Shown piece by piece: positions 8,572 to 17,583 of a stretch of 64,000 nt of DNA. This stretch comes from Clostridium pasteurianum (GTDB taxonomy: Bacteria > Bacillota > Clostridia > Clostridiales > Clostridiaceae), in the NCBI RefSeq assembly GCF_001705235.1, contig NZ_MCGV01000001.1, forward strand, positions 2,542,001 through 2,606,000. Reading direction: 5' to 3'. The notes beneath the pieces were generated by a model. It was not told the DNA's origin and made no database searches. It worked only from the letters and a program-made list of their open reading frames with translations. Both the position numbers and the translations under genes were made by a program. Numbering within the stretch: position 1 is the stretch's first letter; every line of letters starts with the position of its first letter.

Positions 8572-8865
8572 TTAAGAACCAAAATCCCGTATACAATTGT
8601 TCTTTTGTTTTCTAATTATTCTCCTAATACTATTTTCTGTTAAAAAATATTCTTTAGACAGACTTTTAATGGATATTCCAGTAGAATATTTATTAAAAAT
8701 CTCCACGTTTCTTGTTTTAAGATATTTTTTAGTTTCAGTATTTTCTCCCCAAGATTTTTTATTCTCATTTTTCCTAGGTATATAAATATATGCTCCATCA
8801 GTGTATTTTTGAATTATTTCAATTATACTTTGGGGCAGTATATTTTGTGCTTTTTCATATTTCAT
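8572..8865 (-). CDS. CD3324-family small protein, paralogue
   Basis: 97-residue paralogue of the protein at 4206-4475. It shares the pattern ILPQSIIEIIQKYTDGAYIYIP, then KSWGENTETKKYLKTRN, and a C-terminal helix-turn-helix-like segment STGISIKSLSKEYFLTENSIRRII. The two copies are on opposite strands about 4 kb apart. Its C-terminus has ten extra residues (NNCIRDFGS region). As with its paralogue, a DNA-binding role is inferred from family resemblance only. It is monocistronic. Confidence 0.78.
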   Translation of the reverse strand: MKYEKAQNILPQSIIEIIQKYTDGAYIYIPRKNENKKSWGENTETKKYLKTRNVEIFNKYSTGISIKSLSKEYFLTENSIRRIIRKQKNNCIRDFGS

Positions 8866-8944
8866 AAGTCTCGCTCCGTTCTACATTTAATTTATAAATG
8901 AAGAAGAAAAGACTGAATAAAACATGAACTATATGGATTCAATT

Positions 8945-9018
8945 AGTAAATCGCTATTTAAAAGAGCATGCTTTCGATGTCTCAACGAAGTTTGCGAAAA
9001 TTAAATAGCTGATTTACT
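8945..9018. repeat. Large inverted repeat between genes
   Basis: AGTAAATCGCTATTTAA (8945-8961) is complementary to TTAAATAGCTGATTTACT (9001-9018) with one bulge. It encloses about 39 bases containing TTTCG / CGAAA sub-arms. It lies between the CD3324 gene and threonine aldolase, and may be a small palindromic repeat element or a transcription-end structure. Confidence 0.5.
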
Positions 9019-9036
9019 TTGATATCTATAAATTCA

Positions 9037-9092
9037 ATTAGCTCCAAGCAAAAGCTGTTCATGCTTTACAATCTTTGCATGGAGCTTAATCT
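9037..9092 (-). terminator. Stem-loop downstream of threonine aldolase
   Basis: TTAGCTCCAAGCAAA and TTTGCATGGAGCTTAA form a stem of about 14 pairs around a 25-base loop just downstream of the minus-strand aldolase gene. No strong T-run follows, so termination is only probable. Confidence 0.45.
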
Positions 9093-9122
9093 ATTAGCTA
9101 AAAACATAATAAATTCACTTCC

Positions 9123-10157
9123 TTATATTGATTTAATATCTTTTATTAATTGTAACACATTTTCTTCTTTAGTTGCCCAACTTGTGCAAAATCGCACAGC
9201 ACTGTGATTTTCATCAAATCTCTGCCAGTAGGAGTACTCATAGTTTTTCTTTAATTTTTTTAGTACAGTATCTGGCATAATAGGAAACTGCTGATTAGTA
9301 TATGAATCGGCAAGAAAAGGATAGCCTTTTTCCATGCAGGCGTTTCTTATCATCATAGCCATTTCATCTGCGTGTTTTGCTATTTTAAAATAAGTGTCAT
9401 CTTCCAATAAAGCTTTAAATTGTATTCCTAGAAGTCTTCCTTTTGCAAGCATTCCGCCTCTTTGCTTGATTAAATATCTAAAATCTGGTTTCAAGTTTTC
9501 ATTCTTGATTACAAGAGCCTCACCAAATAATGCACCAACTTTAGTTCCACCTATATAAAATGCATCACAAAGCTTGGTGATGGTAGGCAGGTCAAGATCA
9601 TTTTTTTCAGAACAAAGGGCATATCCTAAACGGGCACCATCCATATATAGTATAAGGTCGTTTTTCTTACAAGTTTTGCTTATAGCTGTTAATTCTGCTT
9701 TAGAATAAAGAGTCCCTATTTCAGTTGGATTGGATATGTACACAAGCTTAGGCTGTACTGTATGCTCGGGACCATCTGCATTATAATGATCATTACAAAG
9801 ATTTTGTATTTGATCAGCGGTTATTTTACCATCACTGCTTTCTAAAGTGAGAACTTTATGGCCAGTTGCTTCTATGGCACCAGTTTCGTGGGTATTAATG
9901 TGCCCACTTGCAGCGGATATTGCACCTTGATAAGGTCTAAGGGCAGCTGCAATAACTGTGAGATTTGTTTGTGTTCCACCAACAAGAAAATGTACATCCA
10001 CATTCTCACAATTGCACTTTCCTTTTATTATACTAATTGCCTCTTTACAGTACTTATCTTCACTGTAGCCTTCTGTTTGTTCATAGTTTGTCATATTTAG
10101 TTCTTCTAATATTTTAGGGTGTGCACCTTCCGTGTAGTCACAAGTAAAACTTATCAT
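9123..10157 (-). CDS. Low-specificity threonine aldolase-type PLP enzyme
   Basis: About 344-residue PLP-dependent enzyme of the beta-eliminating lyase / threonine aldolase family, expected to cleave threonine or allo-threonine to glycine and acetaldehyde. The fold-type I lysine is in YIGGTKVGALFGEA (about residue 205). The upstream Asp in LYMDGARLGYAL and the N-terminal CDYTEGAHPKIL are family features. I start at the ATG at 10157, which AGGAGG precedes at good spacing. An ATG 21 bp further upstream (10178) would put that ribosome binding site inside the gene. It is monocistronic. Serine-type side activities are possible. Confidence 0.87.
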   Translation of the reverse strand: MISFTCDYTEGAHPKILEELNMTNYEQTEGYSEDKYCKEAISIIKGKCNCENVDVHFLVGGTQTNLTVIAAALRPYQGAISAASGHINTHETGAIEATGHKVLTLESSDGKITADQIQNLCNDHYNADGPEHTVQPKLVYISNPTEIGTLYSKAELTAISKTCKKNDLILYMDGARLGYALCSEKNDLDLPTITKLCDAFYIGGTKVGALFGEALVIKNENLKPDFRYLIKQRGGMLAKGRLLGIQFKALLEDDTYFKIAKHADEMAMMIRNACMEKGYPFLADSYTNQQFPIMPDTVLKKLKKNYEYSYWQRFDENHSAVRFCTSWATKEENVLQLIKDIKSI

Positions 10158-10354
10158 AAAATTTCCTCCTGTTTTCATAGTAGAAATATTAAATTAAGTA
10201 TAATATAAAGCTTAATATTTTCAAAGAGAAGTTCGTTATTATATTTTACAATATTAAGTTTTAACTTTATTATAAAAAATTATTTTGTTTAAGTGAAACA
10301 TAATTTAATGCTAATGAATATTATATACAGAAAAATTATTAGGAGATGTTATTT

Positions 10355-10921
10355 ATGCCACATGAGAATGGTAATTATATTTCAAATGGCACAGGTAGAA
10401 GACCAAGAGAGGTAGTAAGCCTTCCAGTTCCTTTATATAGGTCTATAGAAAGAAGGTATTTTGTAGGACAAACGGATATTATGAAAGTAAGAAGTGGATT
10501 GAGTGCATGGGCAGGACTAGTAAATCCCCATAATTCCAATACAACTTTATATGCAAATGTTTTTACTGTTTCAAATTTTTCTGATGAATATTTAGTTGCC
10601 GAAGTATGGCTTAATATTAATTTCCCTGAAAAAAGTAAAATATCTCACAAGGTTTCTCCAACAAACACTGCTTTGAGACCACTTCCTAAGAATAAAGTTG
10701 ATATTAAATTTACAGAATCTACTGCTGAAGATCCTGAAAGTGGAATTAATGTCTATGAAAGAATAGTGCCACCTAATACAACACTAGTGGCTGAAGAAGA
10801 TGGAAAATTTATAGAAGCTCCAGATGGAAACTATACTATTGTCCTAAAATCACAAAGCTCAAATGAAAGCGAGGCAATAGTGGCACTTGGTTGGTGGGAA
10901 AAAACAGTAAATTGTAAATAG
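10355..10921 (+). CDS. DUF6143 family protein, function unknown
   Basis: 188-residue protein without signal peptide or membrane segment. It resembles clostridial proteins grouped as DUF6143: N-terminal GNYISNGTGRRPREVVSLP, a beta-rich middle (WAGLVNPHNSNTTLYANVFTVSN) and a C-terminal VALGWWEK. The composition suggests an all-beta fold. I chose the ATG at 10355 because AGGAG at 10341-10345 is 9 bp before it; an ATG at 10346 directly abuts that site. No function can be assigned. Its own terminator follows, so it is a single-gene transcript. Confidence 0.7.
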   Translation: MPHENGNYISNGTGRRPREVVSLPVPLYRSIERRYFVGQTDIMKVRSGLSAWAGLVNPHNSNTTLYANVFTVSNFSDEYLVAEVWLNINFPEKSKISHKVSPTNTALRPLPKNKVDIKFTESTAEDPESGINVYERIVPPNTTLVAEEDGKFIEAPDGNYTIVLKSQSSNESEAIVALGWWEKTVNCK

Positions 10922-10935
10922 AATACATTTAGTAA

Positions 10936-10972
10936 ATAGTAATGAAGGCTTTCTTCATTACTATTTTATTTT
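10936..10972 (+). terminator. Intrinsic terminator after DUF6143 gene
   Basis: ATAGTAATGAA and TTCATTACTAT form an 11-bp stem with a short loop, followed by TTTATTTT. Confidence 0.75.
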
Positions 10973-11028
10973 AGGAATAATATTATGGTATATAATAAAT
11001 AGGGTATTATAAATTGGGAAGGAGAAGT

Positions 11029-11136
11029 ATGATATATTATCATACAGTGATAAGACAATGGATAATTTTAGATTTAATGCTTATACGGAAATGCTGTTTG
11101 GTAAAGGACAAATTGTTAATTTACCTGATATACTAA
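11029..11136 (+). other. Out-of-frame 35-codon ORF overlapping the start of the iron alcohol dehydrogenase
   Basis: The only good ribosome binding site here, AAGGAGAAG around 11020-11027, serves an ATG at 11029 whose 35-codon frame runs out of phase across the first 79 bases of the dehydrogenase. Its product looks unremarkable. It may be a translated leader coupled to the downstream gene, or chance. Confidence 0.3.
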
Positions 11137-12218
11137 AGAGATATGGAAAGAACGTATTGCTTGCCTATGGCGGAGGAAGTATCAAGAGAAATGGCATTTA
11201 TGATACAGTAAAAAAATTACTAAAGGATTTTAATATTGTAGAGCTAAGTGGTGTTGAGCCAAATCCAAGAATTGAGACAGTAAGGCGTGGAGTTGAGCTG
11301 TGCAGAGAAAATAAAATTGATGTTGTTTTGGCAGTAGGCGGTGGAAGTACAATTGACTGTTCCAAGGTTATTGCAGCAGGATACTATTATGACGGGGATG
11401 CATGGGATATAGTTACTACTCCTTCTAAAATAGGAAATGTTTTGCCTATTGTGACAGTGTTAACGATGGCAGCAACTGGCTCTGAAATGAACAAAAATGC
11501 AGTAATATCAAATATGAGTACTAAAGAAAAGCTTGGTACAGCAGCTGTGAAGATGATTCCTCAGGCATCTATTTTAGATCCCGAATATTTATATACTGTA
11601 CCACCAATTCAAACAGCAGCAGGTTGTGCTGATATTATGTCTCACGTGTTCGAGTCATATTTTAAGAAAACAAAGGATGCCTTTGTACAGGATAAATTCT
11701 CAGAAGGACTTCTGGAAACTTGTATAAAGTATTGTCCTATAGCACTAAAGGAACCTGAGAATTATGAAGCACGTGCCAATATAATGTGGGCTAGTTCTAT
11801 GGCACTTAATGGTCTTTGTGGCAGCGGAAAATCCGGGGCATGGACGTGTCATGCTATTGAACATGAATTAAGTGCTTTTTATGATATTACCCACGGCATA
11901 GGACTTGCAATATTAACACCAAGATGGATGAGATATATTTTAAGTGATGAAACGGTACAAAAATTTGATGATTATGCAGTTAATGTATGGCACATCGAAT
12001 CAAATAATGATAAATTTGCTCTTGCAAATGCAGCAATAAATTTAACAGAAAAGTTCTTTAAGGATTGCGGTATTCCAATGACTTTGGGCGAAATTGGAAT
12101 TGATGATTCAAATTTTAGAAAAATGGCAAAAGCTGCAGTGGAGCATGGCGGTTTATCTAATGCTTATGTTGCTTTAGATGAAGAGGATGTATATAAGATT
12201 TTGAAAATGTGCATGTAG
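11058..12218 (+). CDS. Iron-containing alcohol dehydrogenase (butanol dehydrogenase type)
   Basis: 386-residue group III alcohol dehydrogenase closely resembling the clostridial butanol dehydrogenases and YqhD, which reduce aldehydes, usually with NADPH. Visible are YGGGSIKRNGIYD (about residue 37), SGVEPNPR (about 67), the nucleotide loop VGGGSTIDCSK (about 94), and metal ligands in CADIMSH (Asp and His about 193-197) and in HAIEHELSAFYDITHG (His residues about 262-277). The start is fixed by alignment to family N-termini (FGKGQ near residue 15), although the ribosome binding site at that ATG is poor. A strong terminator follows. Confidence 0.9.
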   Translation: MDNFRFNAYTEMLFGKGQIVNLPDILKRYGKNVLLAYGGGSIKRNGIYDTVKKLLKDFNIVELSGVEPNPRIETVRRGVELCRENKIDVVLAVGGGSTIDCSKVIAAGYYYDGDAWDIVTTPSKIGNVLPIVTVLTMAATGSEMNKNAVISNMSTKEKLGTAAVKMIPQASILDPEYLYTVPPIQTAAGCADIMSHVFESYFKKTKDAFVQDKFSEGLLETCIKYCPIALKEPENYEARANIMWASSMALNGLCGSGKSGAWTCHAIEHELSAFYDITHGIGLAILTPRWMRYILSDETVQKFDDYAVNVWHIESNNDKFALANAAINLTEKFFKDCGIPMTLGEIGIDDSNFRKMAKAAVEHGGLSNAYVALDEEDVYKILKMCM

Positions 12219-12242
12219 AAATAATTTAGTTATACTTAAAGT

Positions 12243-12284
12243 ATTAGCCATTCTGAAACTATAAAAAAGTTCAGAATGGCTAAT
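12243..12284. terminator. Strong bidirectional terminator
   Basis: ATTAGCCATTCTGAA and TTCAGAATGGCTAAT form a perfect 15-bp stem with a 12-base loop between convergent genes. ATTATTTTATTT follows on the plus strand. Confidence 0.8.
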
Positions 12285-12342
12285 ATTATTTTATTTATGA
12301 GGTTTTGAATAAGTTTATAATATTACGATGATGCTTTACAAT

Positions 12343-14022
12343 TTATTTACTGAATTTCATATTATCTAAATAAATTGTATCTGAAGTTGAACCAACAAAT
12401 AGAATCATATTACTAACTAAACTATCAGAAGTACTTGTAGCTATTTTTTTGAAGCTTGGGCTGTCATCAGTAGTGATAGTTATTGTTGCTTTATATGTTC
12501 CATCGGCCTGTTTTACAAAATCATAGCTATGAACGCATTTAGCTCTAGTAGGATTTCCCCAACCAACTGAAGAACTTTGAGGAATGGCTGCTATAGATAC
12601 ATTTGTAGGTGATGGTGCTGTTACATCCATTGTAAGTTTTGTATCACCGGATATATCAATAGTTGTATTTAATAAATCAGCTGAAAGACGAGCATTTGCC
12701 CAGAAATTTCCTTCAGAGACATCGTTACTGCCTTTAGAATTAAGATTAATTAGCTCTAAAGCATTGTTAGAATTTTTGAAATCAATGTTAGTTATTGGAC
12801 TATCTTTATTTATACCAAAGCCTTGCGTAGTACCATCATTGAAATCCCAATATCCTGAAGAAAAATCTTTTGGTGCGGTTGTAACACTTTTTGTATTGTC
12901 ATCTGGCACGTTATAAGAAATTCCTTTAATACGAGCACGTATATATTTACCGGAATCAGTTAGTTCACTATCTGACCATGCTTGATTTGAACCAGGATCA
13001 AGACTTGCAGAACTGGCTAGTGCGGATGCCACCTCATTTTTATTACTTAATGAAAAATCACACCAACTTATATTGTTTGCATTTAGAAAATCAAGCCATG
13101 CATCTGCTTTGCTTAAGTAAGGGCCAGTAGTACCAGTTGCTAGGCTTGTACCAAATTCTGTTGCAAAAACAGCAACGCCGTGCTTAAGTGCATATCGTAC
13201 ATCACTCATAGCATTTGCTTTATTAGTGTCATCGTTTGATATTGGATTAGTGCCAGTATAAAAATGTAATGTATAAGCTGTGTTTGAATCATCAATAGGA
13301 TCATCGGCTGCTAAATCAGGTCTTTGACTCCAGAAAGGATCTCCTACAACGACAAGATTTTTGTTCCCACTGTCACGAAGAGCTTTTATGATAGGAGTTG
13401 CATAGGATTTTACCTTAGCCCAACCAGACGCATCATTTGTTACACCTTGATTGTTATCATTATTAGGTTCATTGCATAATTCATAAATTATATGTTTGTC
13501 ATTTGGATAAAGCTTAGCGATATCAGTTATAAAGCTTTGAGCACCTGAATACACGCTGGCATTTGGATCGCCGGGGTTAAGCATGTGCCAATCAACAATG
13601 ACATACATATCATTTGCAATTGCATAGTTTATTCCACTAATAACTGTCTGTTTAATTGATGGATTAGAGTTATATCCACCTTCAGTAACATACATAGCAA
13701 GTCGGATTACATTAGCATTCCAATCCTTAGAAATAGCTGCAAAGGCATTGTTATTTATAATGCCAGGGAACCATTGTAAGCCGTGAGTACTCATACCTCT
13801 CAGCTGAATTGGCTCTCCACTTTCATCACATAGTGTGCTAATACCATTTTTTTTAAGAATTTGTAACGCACCTGCTGTGGATGGCTTTTTAACATTGATG
13901 TTGCCAGTTAAGTGAGTGTAAGCTGTTGAGTCTGCTTTAGTTGATACTGCTGGTATAAGCGATACTAACATTGCAGTAACTGCAGCTATAGAAAATAACC
14001 TTTTTTTAATGCTTTTAAACAT
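12343..14022 (-). CDS. Secreted GH5 endoglucanase with C-terminal CBM17/28-like module
   Basis: 559-residue secreted cellulase that should cut internal beta-1,4-glucan bonds. Residues 1-30 form a signal peptide (KKR, hydrophobic core, STKADS cleavage region). A GH5 domain spans about 55-370, with acid/base Glu185 in ELCNEPN and nucleophile Glu289 in FATEFGTS; the HGLQWFP and VDWHML segments are typical of subfamily 2. Residues about 385-559 form a beta-rich module ([13 protein letters not shown] start) resembling CBM17/CBM28, which binds amorphous cellulose. There is no dockerin or S-layer motif, so it is a free enzyme rather than a cellulosome component. It is monocistronic with GGGGG ahead of the ATG. 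Confidence 0.9.
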   Translation of the reverse strand: MFKSIKKRLFSIAAVTAMLVSLIPAVSTKADSTAYTHLTGNINVKKPSTAGALQILKKNGISTLCDESGEPIQLRGMSTHGLQWFPGIINNNAFAAISKDWNANVIRLAMYVTEGGYNSNPSIKQTVISGINYAIANDMYVIVDWHMLNPGDPNASVYSGAQSFITDIAKLYPNDKHIIYELCNEPNNDNNQGVTNDASGWAKVKSYATPIIKALRDSGNKNLVVVGDPFWSQRPDLAADDPIDDSNTAYTLHFYTGTNPISNDDTNKANAMSDVRYALKHGVAVFATEFGTSLATGTTGPYLSKADAWLDFLNANNISWCDFSLSNKNEVASALASSASLDPGSNQAWSDSELTDSGKYIRARIKGISYNVPDDNTKSVTTAPKDFSSGYWDFNDGTTQGFGINKDSPITNIDFKNSNNALELINLNSKGSNDVSEGNFWANARLSADLLNTTIDISGDTKLTMDVTAPSPTNVSIAAIPQSSSVGWGNPTRAKCVHSYDFVKQADGTYKATITITTDDSPSFKKIATSTSDSLVSNMILFVGSTSDTIYLDNMKFSK

Positions 14023-14305
14023 GAAAATCCCCCTATATAATTAATAAATTTCGAAAACAGTAATATAAAATGGTTTTTAATGCTAATTTAGGCTTTGTAA
14101 TGATATTATTATACATAAAATCCATTTTATGCATTAATGCTCCTTAAACAGGATACAACTTAATTACTTTTGTGTCAATAATTGTAACACAAATAGCGGA
14201 TTTTTTAATGAAAAAGATTCTTGAAAACGTGTATTTTCAATGATATTATTTTGATAGACAAGCTTACATAGAAAATATAAGAAGTTTTGGAAGAGAGGCA
14301 AACAA

Positions 14306-15028
14306 ATGATAGTTGGTACTGGAACAATTGTGAATGTTTTAGCAGTTATTATAGGTTCATGCATTGGCATGGTATTTAATGGAGGATTAAAAAAGCGATT
14401 TCAGAATATAATGATACAGGCTTTAGGCTTATCAACAATGTTTATTGGAATCTCTGGGACTTTAAAAGGAATGTTTGTAATTCATAAAGCTACAATTGAA
14501 ACTACTGGAACAATGATGATGATTATTTCATTGGTTATAGGTGCATTTATTGGTGAAGCTATGGATATCGAAAATAAAATTGAGGCTTTTGGTGAACTAC
14601 TTAAACAAAAGTTTAGCAGTGGTAATGATTCAAAATTCGTCGAGGGCTTTGTATCAGCAACATTAGTAATATGTGTAGGAGCAATGGCAATAGTAGGTTC
14701 TCTTCAAGATGGGCTAACGGGAGATGCTTCAATGCTTTATACTAAGGCTATTTTAGATGGAATTATTGTAATGGTTTTTGCTTCTGCGCTTGGCAAAGGT
14801 GTTATTTTTTCTGCAATACCCTTAGGAATTTTTCAAGGTTCTATTACTATATGTGCACATTTTATTCAGCCAATTCTTTCACAGCAAATGATTCAAAATT
14901 TATCGTTTGTGGGTTCTGTTCTCATTTTTGGTATTGGTGTAAATCTATCCTTTGGAAATAAGTTCAAGATTGCAAATATGCTGCCTGCACTTTTAGTTGT
15001 TGTAGTATATAGTTTGTTTCAAAAATAA
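14306..15028 (+). CDS. DUF554 (YdfK-type) integral membrane protein
   Basis: 240-residue polytopic membrane protein with about seven hydrophobic segments. It starts GTGTIVNVLAVIIGSCIGM, and its middle has AMAIVGSLQDGLTGDASMLYTKAILDG, which together identify the DUF554 family. It is predicted to be a transporter-like membrane protein; no substrate is established. Its upstream region is shared with the divergent endoglucanase gene (283 bp), in which I see only AT-rich sequence and one TTGTAACAC-type stretch. Confidence 0.82.
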   Translation: MIVGTGTIVNVLAVIIGSCIGMVFNGGLKKRFQNIMIQALGLSTMFIGISGTLKGMFVIHKATIETTGTMMMIISLVIGAFIGEAMDIENKIEAFGELLKQKFSSGNDSKFVEGFVSATLVICVGAMAIVGSLQDGLTGDASMLYTKAILDGIIVMVFASALGKGVIFSAIPLGIFQGSITICAHFIQPILSQQMIQNLSFVGSVLIFGIGVNLSFGNKFKIANMLPALLVVVVYSLFQK

Positions 15029-15088
15029 AATTTTTTTAATGTTGAATTAATATTTTCATTTTTAAATTCAGCCTTGGGGGTAAAAAAA

Positions 15089-15117
15089 TTAGGGGCGAAT
15101 GTAGTTAATACCCCTAA
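15089..15117. terminator. Hairpin between convergent DUF554 and MFS genes
   Basis: TTAGGGG and CCCCTAA form a 7-bp GC-rich stem around a 15-base loop; AAATAATA follows. Confidence 0.5.
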
Positions 15118-15139
15118 ATAATATATGTTAATTTATAGC

Positions 15140-16561
15140 TCAATTTTTAGCTTTGCTCTTTGAAGCAAGCTTTAAGGATAATATAAATCCAATTGCCATA
15201 AGTACAGCTGCAACTGTAATAGAGTGATTGAATCCGCTAAATATAGCTTTTGTCCCATTATGAGAAGTTTTTAAATAACTGGTTTGAAAAGCTGTCATAA
15301 CTCCGACAAATAAGGCTGAACCTAGGGCTCCGGCAACCTGCATTGCAGTATTTACTATTGCAACACCATCTGGATTATTTTTAGATGGCAGCTGACCGAG
15401 AGCAGTCGTCTGGATAGGTGACATAGTCATTGATTGACCTACCATTATTAAGCAGTACATAATAGTAATTTGCATTATAGAAGTTGAAGGTGTGACACGG
15501 GATAATAAGAAAGTGAAGGCAAATATTATTACAAAGCCAGCGGGAATTAATATTTTACCACCTACCTTATCAAAAATCATCCCAGTAAATGGAGTTAATA
15601 TAGCACCAACTAAGATTGCTGGAAATAAAACGAGTGCTGAGGTAAAGGACGATGTTTTTAAGCCATTTTGCATAAGTAATGGTATTGTCATGTTTATCGA
15701 AAACTGGAACATTTGAATTATAATAACTAATATAATACCTATTGAAAATACTGGATATTTAAAAGCTCTTACTTCTAATATTGGTTGTTTTAAAGATAAT
15801 TGACGTCTACAATAACAAATTAAGGCTATTAGTCCAATTGCGAAAATAATAACAGTAGAAGATAAACTTAAATTACCGGCTGAACTTACAGCGTATATAG
15901 TTCCTGCAAAGCCTATAGATGATAATGCTATGGATAAAAAGTCAATTTTAGGCTTTGTTATTACAGAGGTATTTTGCAAAAATATAAAACCGCCAATTAT
16001 GCAAATAACTAGAAGTGGAATGATTAAAACAAACAGTGAATGCCAGGAAAAAGATTGTAATAGTAATCCAGAAACCGTTGGACCAAGTGCAGGACCTAAA
16101 GTAAGTATAGAAACACATAATCCCATTACTGAACCATGTTTTTCAGGTGGAGTTATGATTAAAACTGAGTTCATCATAATAGGTATTAGCATGCCAGTAC
16201 CTAATGCTTGAATTAACCTTGAAATCAATAATGCTGTAAATGAATTAGAAAATACGGCACATATTGTCCCAAGTAAAAAAAGTGATATTGCACCTATATA
16301 CAGATTCTTTGTAGTAAAAGTATGCATAAGAAAAGCTGTAACAGGCACAAGAATTCCAACTACTAATACATAACCAGTTGTAAGCCATTGAACTGTTGTT
16401 GCAGAAACATGCATTTCTACCATAAGTTTTGGAAATGCTACGTTTAATATAGTTTCATTAAATAGGGCTAAAAAACTTCCTAATAGTAGTACAGATATCA
16501 TGGCTTTTGCATTGCAATGTATTGGTTTAGTTTCTTGAAATTCGATTCTTTCTTCGCTCAT
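15140..16561 (-). CDS. DHA2-family MFS multidrug exporter (14 TM)
   Basis: 473-residue drug:proton antiporter of the EmrB/QacA (DHA2) family in the cytoplasmic membrane. About 14 hydrophobic segments are visible. The antiporter motif C region is GLCVSILTLGPALGPTVSG (about 145-163), and the N-terminal motif NETILNVAFPKLM (about 35) is typical of this family. It is close in type to LmrB-like exporters. The TetR repressor gene lies just upstream on the same strand. A copy of the putative TetR operator (16661-16679) lies between them, so the exporter has its own regulated promoter. Confidence 0.88.
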   Translation of the reverse strand: MSEERIEFQETKPIHCNAKAMISVLLLGSFLALFNETILNVAFPKLMVEMHVSATTVQWLTTGYVLVVGILVPVTAFLMHTFTTKNLYIGAISLFLLGTICAVFSNSFTALLISRLIQALGTGMLIPIMMNSVLIITPPEKHGSVMGLCVSILTLGPALGPTVSGLLLQSFSWHSLFVLIIPLLVICIIGGFIFLQNTSVITKPKIDFLSIALSSIGFAGTIYAVSSAGNLSLSSTVIIFAIGLIALICYCRRQLSLKQPILEVRAFKYPVFSIGIILVIIIQMFQFSINMTIPLLMQNGLKTSSFTSALVLFPAILVGAILTPFTGMIFDKVGGKILIPAGFVIIFAFTFLLSRVTPSTSIMQITIMYCLIMVGQSMTMSPIQTTALGQLPSKNNPDGVAIVNTAMQVAGALGSALFVGVMTAFQTSYLKTSHNGTKAIFSGFNHSITVAAVLMAIGFILSLKLASKSKAKN

Positions 16562-16660
16562 AAAATATCGTCTCCTTTAAAAATTGTATTAAAGCTAGGG
16601 TATTAAAATCTAATATGTATTTTAGGTGTGATATTTTTAATACATATGGATTTAAATTTA

Positions 16661-16679
16661 TATAGACCGGTTGTTATAA
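16661..16679 (+). promoter_or_regulatory. LmrA/YxaF-type TetR operator before the MFS gene
   Basis: TATAGACCGGTTGTTATAA, about 100 bp before the MFS start codon. It matches the site at 17319-17337 at 17 of 19 positions (in opposite orientation) and resembles the TATAGACC boxes bound by LmrA/QdoR in Bacillus, as recalled from the literature. Confidence 0.65.
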
Positions 16680-16708
16680 TAAATAGAAAATAGCTTACCA
16701 TAAATAAG

Positions 16709-17293
16709 CTACTTGCTAGATAAATAACTGTTTAATAAAACTGATATTTGTTTGCCAGCTGTTAAAAGCGCTGTGGGATCATTTTCGGTAACCGATACTG
16801 TTATAGCTCCTTCTACTGTAAATTGAATAAATCTGCCTAAATCTTCGGCAGTACATTTAGAAAATCCATTTTCAATTAATTTTTTAGTATACATATCTCC
16901 TAGAATATTAAAGGCTTCACAACAGGCATTTCTAAGAAGTTCACTTGATGAATAAGTTTCTAAGGCTATTAAGCTTATTGACATATCCTTTAGCTTATTA
17001 TCTATTTTTAAGTCATTTACTATATTATTCATAAGAGCTTCAATGGCTTCACGTGGATCTTTATATTTACTTAATGTAATTTTTAATCTGTTTACAATAG
17101 TTTCACTTGCCAGTTTGATAGCTTCTAAAGCCAGCTCTTCTTTTCCATTAGGAAAGTAGTAATATAAGGAGCCTTTTGGGGCACCACTTTCTTTTAAAAT
17201 TTCATTTAAGCCTGTAGCATTGTAACCTTTTATTTGAAAAAGCTTTGCTGCTGACTCAAGTATTTTCTCTTTTGAATTAGTTTTGCTGTTCAT
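16709..17293 (-). CDS. TetR-family repressor, LmrA/YxaF type
   Basis: 194-residue repressor. An N-terminal helix-turn-helix covers residues about 8-55 (SAAKLFQIKGYNATGLNEIL, then GAPKGSLYYYFPNGKEEL). The GSLYYYFPNGKEEL segment is characteristic of the LmrA/YxaF subgroup, which controls drug exporters and responds to flavonoids or antibiotics in Bacillus. The C-terminal helical ligand-binding domain follows. It is encoded upstream of, and on the same strand as, the DHA2 exporter. Near-identical candidate operators precede both genes, so autoregulation plus exporter control is the natural reading. Confidence 0.85.
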   Translation of the reverse strand: MNSKTNSKEKILESAAKLFQIKGYNATGLNEILKESGAPKGSLYYYFPNGKEELALEAIKLASETIVNRLKITLSKYKDPREAIEALMNNIVNDLKIDNKLKDMSISLIALETYSSSELLRNACCEAFNILGDMYTKKLIENGFSKCTAEDLGRFIQFTVEGAITVSVTENDPTALLTAGKQISVLLNSYLSSK

Positions 17294-17318
17294 AAAATAT
17301 GATTCCTTTCATAACAAA

Positions 17319-17337
17319 TTATAACGACTGGTCTATA
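17319..17337 (-). promoter_or_regulatory. LmrA/YxaF-type TetR operator before the repressor gene
   Basis: On the minus strand TATAGACCAGTCGTTATAA, 26-44 bp upstream of the repressor start codon. Same element as at 16661-16679. Confidence 0.65.
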
Positions 17338-17374
17338 GAACATTGTATCTTAATTTTTTTGATGTGTCAAAAGG

Positions 17375-17423
17375 TTAAATTAAATTTTAGTATTATTTTT
17401 TGAGTTTCAGTGTAATATAAGCT
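17375..17423 (+). repeat. Intergenic direct repeat, copy 1
   Basis: About 50 bp sharing the blocks ATTAAATTTTAGTATTATTT and AGTGTAATATAAGCT with 27185-27236. It lies between the TetR gene and the Lrp-type gene and has no coding potential. Confidence 0.6.
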
Positions 17424-17583
17424 GTTTTTTAGCACGGATCGTCTAGCATTTTATATGAGGGAATATATAAAGGAGAGTACTAATATAAGTTTCTTATGGT
17501 ATAATTATGCTATAAATATATAAAGGAAAAAGACACTTTTAATATATAGAAATTCAAGTTATGCAGTATTTGAGGTGATTATT

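Noticed and set aside
9019-9207. Small plus-strand ORF overlapping the aldolase 3' end
   Set aside because: No ribosome binding site, and most of it is the stem-loop region plus antisense of the aldolase.
12584-12916. Open frame of 110 codons on the plus strand inside the endoglucanase gene
   Set aside because: Antisense shadow of a well-supported gene, with no ribosome binding site and no family features.
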